Part shown: positions 8,217 through 16,585 of the stretch, in pieces | Numbering within the stretch: position 1 is the stretch's first letter | Layout of the letters: every line of letters begins with the position of its first letter | Assembly: GCF_004014875.1 (NCBI RefSeq) | Contig: NZ_CP034929.1 | Coordinates: forward strand, 1,674,001-1,738,000 | Direction: 5' to 3' | Source: Nocardioides yefusunii | GTDB lineage: Bacteria; Actinomycetota; Actinomycetes; Propionibacteriales; Nocardioidaceae | Length of the DNA: 64,000 nucleotides | The notes under the pieces: model-generated | What the model was told of the DNA's origin: nothing | The model's input: the letters and a program-made list of their open reading frames with translations, nothing else | Databases searched by the model: none | Position numbers and translations under genes: made by a program

Positions 8217-9239
8217 TCAGGGCTCAGGGGTGAGCAGCACCTTGATCGCGCGTCGCTCGTCCATCGCACGGTATCCCTCGGCGACGGCGTCGAGGCCGAG
8301 TTCGAGGTCGAAGACTCCACTGGGGTCCACTTCGCCACGCTCGACGCGTCCCAGGAGGTCGGGCAGGTAGGCGCGCACCGGGGCCATGCCGCCACGCAGA
8401 CCCACGTTCGAGTCGAACATCCGACGGATCGAGAGGTCGACGCCGTGCGGGACACCCACGAACCCGACGGTCGCGCCGGGACGGGCGACGTCGAAGGCGG
8501 TCTCCATCGAGGCGCCGGTGCCGACGCACTCGAGGACGGAGTCGGCCCCGACACCGTCGGTGAGTTCCATGACGGCTTCCTTCGCGGCCTCCCCACGCTC
8601 GGCGACCAGGTGGGTGGCACCGAAGGTGGTGGCCACCGCCTGACGATCGGCGTGACGCGACATCGCGATGACGCGCTCGGCACCCATGGTCACCGCTGCC
8701 AGGACACCGCAGAGTCCCACGGCACCGTCACCGACGACGACGGTGGTGTGGCCCGGCTGCACGCGTGCGGAGACCGCTGCGTGCCAACCGGTGGGGAACA
8801 CGTCGGACAGGGTCAGCAGGGCAGCCCGGTTGGCGGGGGTGATGCCACCCTCGACGCGGACCAGGGAACCGTCGGCCTGGGTGACGCGGGCGTACTCGGC
8901 CTGCCCCGACACGGTGAACCCTGAATGGGTGCAGACGGAGTGGAACCCGGCACGGCAGTGCGCACACGTGTTGTCGCTGTGGCAGAACGGGACGACGACG
9001 TGGTCACCGACACGGAAGTCGCGCACCTCTGCGCCGACTTCGACGATCTCACCGATGCACTCGTGACCGATGGTGCGGGGATCGAAGGCGCCGTTGGCAC
9101 CGCGGTAACCCCACAGGTCGGAGCCGCAGATGCAGCCGGCCAGGACCTTGACCACCGCATCAGTGGGCTCCACGACGGTTGCGTCGGGGATCTCGTCGAG
9201 TCGGACGTCGCCAGGGGCGTGAAGAACGGTTGCGCGCAT
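8217..9239 (-). CDS. Zinc-dependent dehydrogenase (threonine dehydrogenase-like MDR)
   Basis: A 340-residue medium-chain dehydrogenase: catalytic-zinc motif CICGSDLW (Cys near residue 36), GHECIGE, structural-zinc cysteines in CHSDNTCAHCRAGFHSVC (fewer than the usual four in standard spacing), and cofactor motif GDGAVGLCG. It belongs to the Zn-dependent alcohol/sorbitol/threonine dehydrogenase branch. The ATG at 9239 is preceded by GAAAGGA. On the same strand the UvrA2-like gene follows after 19 nt, so it leads a two-gene transcript, an unusual pairing. Upstream TTGACG (9281-9286) may be a -35 box. Confidence 0.88.
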   Translation of the reverse strand: MRATVLHAPGDVRLDEIPDATVVEPTDAVVKVLAGCICGSDLWGYRGANGAFDPRTIGHECIGEIVEVGAEVRDFRVGDHVVVPFCHSDNTCAHCRAGFHSVCTHSGFTVSGQAEYARVTQADGSLVRVEGGITPANRAALLTLSDVFPTGWHAAVSARVQPGHTTVVVGDGAVGLCGVLAAVTMGAERVIAMSRHADRQAVATTFGATHLVAERGEAAKEAVMELTDGVGADSVLECVGTGASMETAFDVARPGATVGFVGVPHGVDLSIRRMFDSNVGLRGGMAPVRAYLPDLLGRVERGEVDPSGVFDLELGLDAVAEGYRAMDERRAIKVLLTPEP

Positions 9240-9352
9240 GGACCGATCCTTTCACGTACTTTTTTGGGTATTGATTTTCGTCAAGTGGGCTCCCCGGCCT
9301 CGGCTGAGCGCAGATGCTGTCCTGAGCAGACAACGCCACAGGGGGTACACCG

Positions 9353-10264
9353 ATGCGACGCCACACCCGTAGTTCCGCCCGTCCCATGCACAGCACTGTC
9401 ACGAGAGGCTTCACGGTGACCTCGCTGGCGATGGTTCTGGGGTGGGGTTGCGCGGCGCCCGCCTCAGCCGCACTGTTCACCGCGCCCGGGACGCAACGCC
9501 CAGCCACCACCAGCGCCTGCGCTCCCACCCTGAGCGGTGCGGAGAACTCCGCGCTCCTGGCGGCGGCCTCCCCCACCGGGCTCAGCACCATCAGCGACGT
9601 GAAGCAGCGCCTGGCCACCGTCAACTCGATCCTCGCGGCCCGCGGAGACGCCAGAGGCACCTTCCCACTGGTCTACGAAGTCATCGTCGACGAGACCATC
9701 GCCTCCCTCGACGCAGGGATCTTCACCCACCGGGCATGGGCCGAACAGCTCGCGGTCTCATTCGCCGCAGAGTACTTTCGCAACCTCGACGCGCACCTGC
9801 GCGGACGCACCACCCTCACCACCCTCACCACCTACTGGCGTGACTACTACCGGCTCGCCGCCGACTGCACCCGCAGTCCCGGCCGCATCGTGGGACAAGG
9901 CATCATCAACCACCTCGTCGACGACCTCCCCCGGACGTTGAAGGCCGTGGGCACCACCACCGGGCACCGCGCCGACTACGACCTCTACGGCACCGCACTC
10001 GTCACCGCGACCCCGCAGATCATCGAGACCTTCCAGGCCCACTACGACGTCGACCTCTCCGGCCTGTTCCAGCTCTACTTCGTCGGGAACGTCGTGGGAT
10101 CACAGAACGTCACCACCGCGTTCTTCACCTCCGTACGGACCCTGGCATGGAACAACTTCACCACCCTGCGCCTCTCCACCCTGCTGGGCACGACCTCGAT
10201 CGCTGGCGCAGTCGCAGCAGGATCGGGTGCCGTGGCGGCACTGGAGCTCGCCGGCGGCCTCTGA
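9353..10264 (+). CDS. Secreted DUF5995-like protein
   Basis: A 303-residue protein with a signal peptide (basic start, hydrophobic core FTVTSLAMVLGWG, cleavage near APASA). The mature part is helical with WAEQLAVSFAAEYFRNLDAH and GIINHLVDDLPRTL segments that resemble the DUF5995 family, which has no known function. The C-terminus has a hydrophobic Ala/Gly-rich helix that could anchor it in the membrane. The ATG follows an AGGGGG ribosome site. It is divergent from the dehydrogenase. Family call is moderate. Confidence 0.6.
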   Translation: MRRHTRSSARPMHSTVTRGFTVTSLAMVLGWGCAAPASAALFTAPGTQRPATTSACAPTLSGAENSALLAAASPTGLSTISDVKQRLATVNSILAARGDARGTFPLVYEVIVDETIASLDAGIFTHRAWAEQLAVSFAAEYFRNLDAHLRGRTTLTTLTTYWRDYYRLAADCTRSPGRIVGQGIINHLVDDLPRTLKAVGTTTGHRADYDLYGTALVTATPQIIETFQAHYDVDLSGLFQLYFVGNVVGSQNVTTAFFTSVRTLAWNNFTTLRLSTLLGTTSIAGAVAAGSGAVAALELAGGL

Positions 10265-10272
10265 GGCAACGC

Positions 10273-10304
10273 ACCTGTCCCCGGCTCGGGCCGGGGACAC
10301 AGGT
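10273..10304 (+). terminator. Hairpin terminator
   Basis: ACCTGTCCCCGGC (10273-10285) pairs with GCCGGGGACACAGGT (10290-10304), interrupted by a 2-nt bulge, just after the DUF5995-like gene. Confidence 0.6.
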
Positions 10305-10351
10305 CACACCCACTGTGAGCGACACCCCGTCACAACCCCGTGCGCGGCGGC

Positions 10352-10379
10352 TTGGCTTATCTCATATCTGAGATAGCGT
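10352..10379 (+). promoter_or_regulatory. Promoter with operator filling the -35/-10 spacer
   Basis: TTGGCT (10352-10357) and TAGCGT (10374-10379) are separated by 16 nt and end 6 nt before the ATG at 10386. The spacer holds a perfect 7-bp inverted repeat, TATCTCA-TATC-TGAGATA (10358-10375), overlapping the -10 by two bases. Its position fits repression by the XRE domain encoded immediately downstream. Confidence 0.65.
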
Positions 10380-10385
10380 GTTCTC

Positions 10386-11915
10386 ATGACGCAGGACTAT
10401 CTCGGACGGATCGGCAACCTCATCCGCGACGCTCGCAAGCACCGCGGGATGACCCAGCAGCAGCTGGCCGAAGCACTGGGCACCTCCCAGAGTGCGATCA
10501 ACCGGATCGAGAAGGGGCACCAGAACCTCTCCCTGGAGATGCTGGCCCGTTTCGGTGACGCCCTGGACTCCGAGATCGTCTCCGTCGGCGCTGGCCCCAC
10601 GCACCTGCGTGTCACCGGCCCCACCACCTTGTCGGGGTCGATCGAGGTCAAGACCTCGAAGAACGCCGGCGTGGCACTGCTGTGTGCCTCCCTGCTCAAC
10701 CGTGGCCGCACGGTGCTGCGCAAGGTCGCCCGGATCGAGGAGGTCAACCGTCTCCTGGAGGTCCTGAACTCCCTGGGCGTGGAGACCAACTGGCTCAACG
10801 AGCACAACGACCTCGAGATCATTCCGCCGGCCCACATCGACCTGTCCGCGATCGACGAGGCCGCTGCCCGTCGCACGCGTTCGGTGATCATGTTCCTGGG
10901 GCCGCTGATGCACCGCGCCCAGGAAGCGTTCGACCTTCCCTACGCCGGTGGCTGCCAGCTCGGCACCCGCACCGTGGAGCCGCACATGGCCGCGCTGCGC
11001 CCCTTCGGTCTCAAGGTCGTCGCCAACGAGGGCGCATACCACGCCTCGGTGGACTCCAAGATCACCCCGGGACGCCCGATCGTGCTCACCGAGCGCGGCG
11101 ACACCGTCACCGAGAATGCCCTGATGGCCGCTGCCCTGCACCCGGGCACCACCGTCATCCGCAACGCCTCGTCGAACTACATGGTCCAGGACCTGTGCTT
11201 CTACCTGGAGAAGCTCGGCGTCGCCATCGAGGGCGTCGGCACCACGACGCTGACGGTGACGGGCAAGGCTGACATCAACGTCGACGTCGACTACTCCCCG
11301 TCCGAGGACCCGATCGAGGCGATGTCGCTGCTGGCGGCTGCGATCGTCACCAAGAGCGAGATCACCGTCAAGCGCGTCCCGATCGAGTTCATGGAGATCG
11401 AGCTCGCGGTGCTCGAAGAGATGGGCTTCTCCTACGAGCTCACCGAGGAGTACCTGGCCGCCAACGGTCGCACCCGTCTGGTCGACGTCACCAGCAAGAA
11501 GTCCGAGCTGAAGGCGCCCCTGGACAAGGTGCACCCGATGCCGTTCCCCGGCCTCAACATCGACAACCTGCCGTTCTTCGCCGTCATCGGTGCCGTCGCC
11601 GAGGGCCAGACGTTCCTGCACGACTGGGTGTATGAGAACCGCGCCATCTACCTCACCGAGCTCTCCAAGCTCGGCGTCGACGTGAAGCTCCTCGACCCGC
11701 ACCGTGTGATGATCCAGGGCCCCGCGCGCCTGTCCGGCACCGAGATCGTGTGCCCCCCGGCGCTGCGTCCCGCCGTGGTCATCCTGCTCGCGATGCTCGC
11801 CTCGAAGGGCACTTCGGTGCTGCGTTCGACCTACGTCATCCACCGCGGCTACGAGGACCTGGCGAACCGTCTCAACGAGATCGGCGCCAACATCGAGCCG
11901 TTCCGCGACATCTGA
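10386..11915 (+). CDS. XRE helix-turn-helix fused to MurA-like enolpyruvyl transferase
   Basis: A 509-residue fusion. Residues 1-65 are an XRE/Cro DNA-binding domain (MTQQQLAEALGTSQSAINRIE). Residues about 75-509 are a full EPSP-synthase-type MurA domain: the Lys-Asn pair in KTSKNAG, catalytic Cys190 in GGCQLGTRTVEPH, Asp in PGLNIDNLPFF, Arg in ALRPAVVILLA and the closing HRGYEDLANRLNEIGA. It should transfer enolpyruvate from PEP to UDP-GlcNAc, the first step of peptidoglycan synthesis, or bind those ligands as a sensor. It is probably leaderless. An XRE-type inverted repeat in its promoter suggests autoregulation. A separate ordinary MurA is expected elsewhere in the genome; this looks like a second, regulatory paralogue. 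Confidence 0.9.
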   Translation: MTQDYLGRIGNLIRDARKHRGMTQQQLAEALGTSQSAINRIEKGHQNLSLEMLARFGDALDSEIVSVGAGPTHLRVTGPTTLSGSIEVKTSKNAGVALLCASLLNRGRTVLRKVARIEEVNRLLEVLNSLGVETNWLNEHNDLEIIPPAHIDLSAIDEAAARRTRSVIMFLGPLMHRAQEAFDLPYAGGCQLGTRTVEPHMAALRPFGLKVVANEGAYHASVDSKITPGRPIVLTERGDTVTENALMAAALHPGTTVIRNASSNYMVQDLCFYLEKLGVAIEGVGTTTLTVTGKADINVDVDYSPSEDPIEAMSLLAAAIVTKSEITVKRVPIEFMEIELAVLEEMGFSYELTEEYLAANGRTRLVDVTSKKSELKAPLDKVHPMPFPGLNIDNLPFFAVIGAVAEGQTFLHDWVYENRAIYLTELSKLGVDVKLLDPHRVMIQGPARLSGTEIVCPPALRPAVVILLAMLASKGTSVLRSTYVIHRGYEDLANRLNEIGANIEPFRDI

Positions 11916-11940
11916 GTCGCGCACCTCGAGCACGACGCCT

Positions 11941-11995
11941 CAACGACGGACGCGGTCGACCAGAGAAGATCTCCGGTCGACGGCGTCCGTCGTTG
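11941..11995 (+). terminator. Strong hairpin terminator
   Basis: CAACGACGGACGC (11941-11953) pairs perfectly with GCGTCCGTCGTTG (11983-11995), and inside it GTCGAC (11955-11960) pairs with GTCGAC (11976-11981), giving a stem of 19 bp with one mismatch. It lies after the XRE-MurA gene. Confidence 0.75.
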
Positions 11996-12004
11996 CTGCA
12001 CTCT

Positions 12005-12046
12005 GTGGTTCCCGGTCAGTGGTTCCCGGTCAGTGGTTCCTGCTCA
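12005..12046 (+). repeat. 14-nt tandem repeat, non-coding
   Basis: GTGGTTCCCGGTCA occurs at 12005-12018 and 12019-12032, followed by a degenerate third copy. It lies between the terminator and the convergent DUF1906 gene. Confidence 0.7.
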
Positions 12047-12060
12047 GCGGGTGACCAGTG

Positions 12061-13416
12061 TCAGCGGCGGCCCTTCTGCAGCGCCACCCAGACGTCGGGG
12101 GTGACGACGCCGGTCGGGGCCAGACCCACCTTCTTCTGGTACTTCGTCACTGCTCGGGCGGTCTGGTCGGTGACGATGCCGGTCGGCTTCACCGACGTGA
12201 CACCTGCGGCTCGCAGTGACCGTTGCAGACGCAGCGCAGGCTTCCCGGCGGAGCCGACCTTGAGCAGTGGCTTCGAGCCCTGGGCGAAGAGGGCGGTCCA
12301 GGTGCGGGCGTCGGGGCGTCCGGTGACGCGCAGCGTGTGCTTGCGCTGGAACTTCTTCACCGACCGGACGACGTCGGCGTCAAACTTCGCGTCGAGACGA
12401 CCCGTGTAGACGCCGTTCTTCTTCACCAGGCACTGCAGTGCCTTGGCCTGCTTGCCGCGGGCGCCCTTCTTGAGCTTGGGGTACTTGGCGAGGTCGACGC
12501 TGGTCTTGCTGCACAGGGCGAGGCTGCGCGGTGCGTGTGCTCCCCCGTTGAGCTGCATGAGGTTGCGGTCGATCGTGAGCGTCACGCCGCCGTAGGTCGC
12601 GTTGGTGTGGGCCTGGTACTGGTGGACGCGCTGGTTGAGCCAACTTCCCGGGCGCACCCACCTGGAGTCGACGCTGGTGTCAGCGCGACCGTTGTACCAG
12701 GCGTACCAGACCTGGTCAGGCATCACGTAGGAGCCTGAGGAGAGGTTGTCGGCGTTGTCGAGGGCGTGAATGCCTGCGGAGATGCTGGAGTACACCCCGG
12801 AGCGGTACCCGAACTGGTGCAGCGCGAGGGTCCAACCGCTCAGGAACCGCAACGTGGAACGACGGCAGTCGTCGTCGGCGAGGTCGAAGCCGCCCTCGAG
12901 GTCGTACCAGAGCGTGCTGCCCGCCTTCAGTCCGAGCGCACGGGCACGGCTCACGGCTGCTGCGGCCTCACTGCGTCCCCGCGCATCGGCTGCAGCGTAG
13001 GAGCGGGCGGGATCGGAGTCGATGACGTCGCCGTAGATGGTGTGGCACGACGCCTCCGGACCCACCCAGATCGGCAACAACCGCCAGCCCTTGGCCTGCT
13101 GCGTGTTCACCCACGTCGAGTTCAGGTGCGGCTGTCCCGGGTCGGTCGCGGTCTCACGACACGACACCATCGAGCCACCGATGTAGATCCCCGCACCCGA
13201 GAACTGCGACGACGTACGCCAGACGTCCATCTCCTGCTGCGTGGGCGCACAGCGGGCGTCGAAGGCATACCCGGAGAACCCGTCCGTGCCGCTCGGCGCA
13301 GCCTGGGCCGGGCCTCCCAACAAGGAGGCGCAGAGAGCGAGCGCCACCGCGACGACAGCCCCCGCACGGGCACCGCGCTGTCGGGTACTGCGCGAACGAA
13401 CGAGTGTGTGGCGCAT
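12061..13416 (-). CDS. Secreted DUF1906 glycoside-hydrolase-like protein with two peptidoglycan-binding domains
   Basis: A 451-residue exported protein. Residues 1-45 are a signal peptide (basic start, hydrophobic core, cleavage near GPAQA). Residues about 48-270 match the Rv2525c/DUF1906 glycoside-hydrolase-like fold: GFSGYAFDARCAPT, then GIYIGG, LWYDLEGGFD and YSSISAG. Two PG_binding_1 repeats follow (about 300-365 and 370-450), each with the FQRKHTLRVTGRPDARTW-like pattern. It probably acts on or binds the cell wall. The ATG at 13416 follows GAGGGA, with a TAGGCT -10 box 28 nt upstream; the longer open frame is rejected. It stands alone. Confidence 0.85.
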   Translation of the reverse strand: MRHTLVRSRSTRQRGARAGAVVAVALALCASLLGGPAQAAPSGTDGFSGYAFDARCAPTQQEMDVWRTSSQFSGAGIYIGGSMVSCRETATDPGQPHLNSTWVNTQQAKGWRLLPIWVGPEASCHTIYGDVIDSDPARSYAAADARGRSEAAAAVSRARALGLKAGSTLWYDLEGGFDLADDDCRRSTLRFLSGWTLALHQFGYRSGVYSSISAGIHALDNADNLSSGSYVMPDQVWYAWYNGRADTSVDSRWVRPGSWLNQRVHQYQAHTNATYGGVTLTIDRNLMQLNGGAHAPRSLALCSKTSVDLAKYPKLKKGARGKQAKALQCLVKKNGVYTGRLDAKFDADVVRSVKKFQRKHTLRVTGRPDARTWTALFAQGSKPLLKVGSAGKPALRLQRSLRAAGVTSVKPTGIVTDQTARAVTKYQKKVGLAPTGVVTPDVWVALQKGRR

Positions 13417-13707
13417 GTGCTCCCTCAAGTCGTGTGATGGGTAGAGCCTAGTCACGGCAGTGTCGGGGCGCCCCCACGCGCGGCGCACGAACAACGATGG
13501 TGAGACGACCCCTGCTGCGGTCACCCGATTCGAATCCCGCGCCCCTTGCCGGGCCGTAGCATCTGCCGACGTACCGACCGTTCAGCCCGTGCTCGCGCTG
13601 AACGATAAGAAGCGACCGCTGATCGAGCGGTGAGACTTCTCTCGCGTGCCGCACACCTGATGTGTACACCCCGAGCCGAAGGCTCGCCCACGAGAACGAG
13701 GACGACG
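13417..13707. other. Divergent intergenic region
   Basis: The 291-bp spacer between the DUF1906 gene and the broken repeat-protein gene holds a TAGGCT -10 box (13445-13450, minus strand) for the DUF1906 gene, and a short inverted repeat ACCGCT-AGCGGT at 13615-13631. No small gene is seen. Confidence 0.5.
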
Positions 13708-15206
13708 ATGACCACCACCACCCTGGCTGCCCGCTTCGGCGCCCGTGCCGCGCTCGTGGCGCTCGTCGTGTCCCTGCTCAGTGTCGTGGCTCCTTCGTTC
13801 ACCGCACCGGCCCAAGCCGCGGACCGGTCCACCGCGATCCACGGGTACGCCGACGTCAAGGACCCTACTACTACGCCGCCGCTGTCGGTAAGGATCTGTG
13901 GGGTGTCATGGGTGAGGTCATCCACGTCGACACCGCGCACGCTGACGCTGAGGGGTTCTGGTACGCCCGTTCCTACGAGGAGCGCCAGTCCGGCGGCCGC
14001 ACGTTCTTGTGGTACTACCAGACCCGGGGCATGACCTGCGACTTCCGCGACACCCGTCCGGTGTTTCGACCGTGGACGAACGACTGGATGTGCGACACCG
14101 AACTGGACGTGCTGGAGGCCGGATTTCCGGGCTACATCGCGGCCGACGCGGAGTGCAGGGCCGCTCAGCCCTGGTCGCGCGCGATACGCGAACACGACGG
14201 CATCAGGTGGACGCTCATGTGCCAGGGGCTCATGGCCGGAGGTACCAGCGGCCTCATCCCTGCTGTTCCCGCCACGCCCTTCACGTGCGCTCCGTGGGAG
14301 GGTGTGAACTGCAACAAGGTCTCCTACCCGTGGGCGAAGTCTCTCACCTCGGTCGTCCCCTCGATGTGGCGCCCGGCTGCTGCCACCTGCACCGGTCTCC
14401 CGGCCAACGCCAACCGTCACAAGGCACCGCTCCAGGTCGCCACGAACGTCGCCGAGGGATGCTCAGGCGCCGACGTCGCTCCGAACTGTCCCGCCGGTGA
14501 CACCGGCATCGCCTGCACCCGGGCTCACACCCGCAACGAAGGCCAGAACAACCCTGCCTACGGATGGGTCAAGGCCACAGGCACCGCCAGCGCGAGCGAC
14601 CTCACGCCGGTGTCGGTCACCGTCACCCGCACCGCCAGCGCGAGCGACCTCACGCCGGTGTCGGTCACCGTCACCCGCACCGCCAGCGCGAGCGACCTCA
14701 CGCCGGTGTCGGTCACCGTCACCCGCACCGCCACCGCGACCCGCGAGGTCGCTGCCGGCGCCCCGGTGAAGGTCACCAAGAAGTACAAGAAGAAGAACTA
14801 CTCCGCCGCCGTGGCCGCCCACGTGACCCTGAAGGCCTCCGCCTCGGCCTCCCACACCGAGACCACCACCGTGGGGCGCAGCACCGAACAAGGCACCGGC
14901 GAGTGCTACGCCCGCACCACCGCCGCCGCGAAGAGCTGCGCCACCGCCCGCGCGAAGACCGACGCCAAGTACCTGCTCACCGACGTCGACGTCGGCGCAG
15001 GCGCCCACGAAGGCCCCTACGACCTGCGCAACCTGCGCTGGGCCGCCGAAGCCCGCGCAGAGGCCAAGGCCCTCACCGCCGCCAAGAAGAAGGTCGCCGC
15101 CCAGAAGGCGACCACCGCCCAGATCAAGGCAGCAAAGAAGAAGGCCACCACGAAGGTGAACACCAAGATCACCAAGGCCAAGAAGGCAGCCGCCAAGAAG
15201 CGCTGA
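13708..15206 (+). pseudogene. Secreted repeat protein, disrupted by a one-base frameshift
   Basis: A signal peptide (MTTTTLAARFG..., hydrophobic core, cleavage near APAQA) starts at ATG 13708 after GAGGACG. It runs in one frame to about 13860, where coding continues in the -1 frame from GPYYYAAAVGKDLWGVM to the stop at 15206. Reading GTCAAGGGACCC instead of GTCAAGGACCC would restore one frame, so a G seems lost from a GGG run. The joined product would be about 499 residues: a Cys- and Trp-rich mature domain, a perfect three-copy 16-residue repeat, then an Ala/Lys-rich basic tail (AAKKK...TKAKKAAAKKR). It resembles no family I know. It is either a recent mutation, a sequencing error, or less likely a programmed frameshift (no slippery heptamer is seen). 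Confidence 0.7.
14583..14726 (+). repeat. Three perfect 48-bp tandem repeats
   Basis: Units at 14583-14630, 14631-14678 and 14679-14726 are identical and encode TASASDLTPVSVTVTR. A short partial copy follows. Identity at every base, including third positions, points to recent expansion or gene-conversion. Confidence 0.95.
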
Positions 15207-15247
15207 TACGAGCTCTGAGCATCAGTCACGGGGCAGGCATCACCACC

Positions 15248-15263
15248 GATAATTGGCGTTATC
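15248..15263 (+). promoter_or_regulatory. Inverted repeat upstream of recombinase
   Basis: GATAA-TTGGCG-TTATC is a 5-bp inverted repeat upstream of a possible TAGACT -10 box (15292-15297). It may be an operator for the recombinase gene; this is weak. Confidence 0.3.
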
Positions 15264-15408
15264 ACGATGATTCTGTGAGCGGCATTCTCGGTAGACTGCC
15301 GTTCGGGCGTCGACGGGCAGATCTGCCACAGTGACGCTCCCCGCATCCCCTCTGCGGGCACCTCTCCCCCACGACGTCTCGACGTCAGCAGCACCGACGA
15401 AGGCCCCG

Positions 15409-16551
15409 ATGGACACCGAGCTCGCCCCCAGCCCCAGCAGTGCACTGCGTCCGTCTCCGAGTGCCGGGTCACTGGCCGCACTGCGGGCGCTGGCCGATGA
15501 GGCGTTCGACCATGACGCCAACTCACGCAGCGCCAACACCCGTCGTGCCTACGACTCGGACTGGCGACAGTTCACCGCCTGGTGCGAGCGCTACGAAGTG
15601 ACCCCACTGCCGGTGGAACCCGCGCTGGTGCGGCTCTACGTCACCGACCTGGCCTCCCAGGTCAAGGACGACGGCCAACCCCGGTTCCGGGCCTCCACCA
15701 TCGAACGCCACCTCGCCTCGATCGGGTGGCACTCACGTCGGGCCGGGGGCGCCGGCGACATTGCCCGTGATCCGCTGGTCGCCTCCGTCGTGGCGGGCTT
15801 ACGTCGCAGCCGTGCGGAGAAACCGCGACGCCAACGCCCGATCCTGCTCGACACCCTCACCGCAGTCATCACCGCGATGGAGCACGACACGTTCCCGAAC
15901 GGCATCGGTGCCGCGCGCGACACCTTGGCGTTCGGGCTCGGTTTCGCTGCCGCGCTACGTCGCAGTGAGGTGTCGGGGTTGACCGTGCGCGACCTGGAGC
16001 CCTCACCCGCCGACGGTCTCTACGTTCATCTCGGGGTCACCAAGACCGACCAGGACGGCCTCGGGGCGCTCCTCGCCGTCCCCTACGGAACCAATCCGAT
16101 CACCTGCGTTCCGTGCGCCAGGGTGCGGTGGCTGCGCCTGGTCACCGCTCCCGGCGTCGCGTCGCGCACTCGGCTGCTGGAGGCCACTGGACCCGCTGCG
16201 AGGTGGCAGCACGTGTGCCGCGACTCCGATGCCCACGGGCTCGGTCACGCGATCAAGGACGCTCCACTGCTGTGCACCGTCAACAAGGGTGGGCGCCTCG
16301 GAACTGGTGCCGTCAGCGCCAGTGCCTTGAACTCGTCGTTGAAGAAACGGCTGGTCACCGCAGGTTTCGACCCCGCACCGTACGGGTTCCATTCGCTGCG
16401 TGCCGGGTTCGTCACCCAGGCTCGACGCAACGGCGCCAGTACCCGTGAGGTGCGGCGCCAGACCCGTCACGGCTCGGATGCGATGGTCGATCTCTACGAC
16501 CGCGAACACCTCCCGCTGCGCGACAACGCCGTCACCACGCTCGGCCTGTGA
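15409..16551 (+). CDS. Tyrosine-type site-specific recombinase/integrase
   Basis: A 380-residue recombinase if started at ATG 15409, which has GAAGG five nt upstream; a GTG at 15331 would add 26 residues but lacks a ribosome site. An N-terminal SAM-like core-binding domain (RSANTRRAYDSDWRQFTAWC) is followed by the catalytic domain with Arg in AALRRSEVSG, Lys in VTKTD, HSLRAGF, TRHGS and the nucleophile Tyr in DLYDRE, so all active-site residues are present. It would cut and rejoin DNA at an att-like site. No excisionase, relaxase or phage genes flank it, and no att repeat was found. It lies just after the broken repeat protein. Confidence 0.88.
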   Translation: MDTELAPSPSSALRPSPSAGSLAALRALADEAFDHDANSRSANTRRAYDSDWRQFTAWCERYEVTPLPVEPALVRLYVTDLASQVKDDGQPRFRASTIERHLASIGWHSRRAGGAGDIARDPLVASVVAGLRRSRAEKPRRQRPILLDTLTAVITAMEHDTFPNGIGAARDTLAFGLGFAAALRRSEVSGLTVRDLEPSPADGLYVHLGVTKTDQDGLGALLAVPYGTNPITCVPCARVRWLRLVTAPGVASRTRLLEATGPAARWQHVCRDSDAHGLGHAIKDAPLLCTVNKGGRLGTGAVSASALNSSLKKRLVTAGFDPAPYGFHSLRAGFVTQARRNGASTREVRRQTRHGSDAMVDLYDREHLPLRDNAVTTLGL

Positions 16552-16585
16552 TCGAGCGGGGCGACGGCGTCGTCGACGACCTGGA

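Noticed and set aside
13860..13872. Programmed -1 frameshift signal
   Set aside because: No X-XXY-YYZ slippery heptamer or clear downstream stimulator is present; loss of one G is simpler.
14583..14726. CRISPR-like array
   Set aside because: Repeats are contiguous with no spacers and are in frame within a coding sequence.
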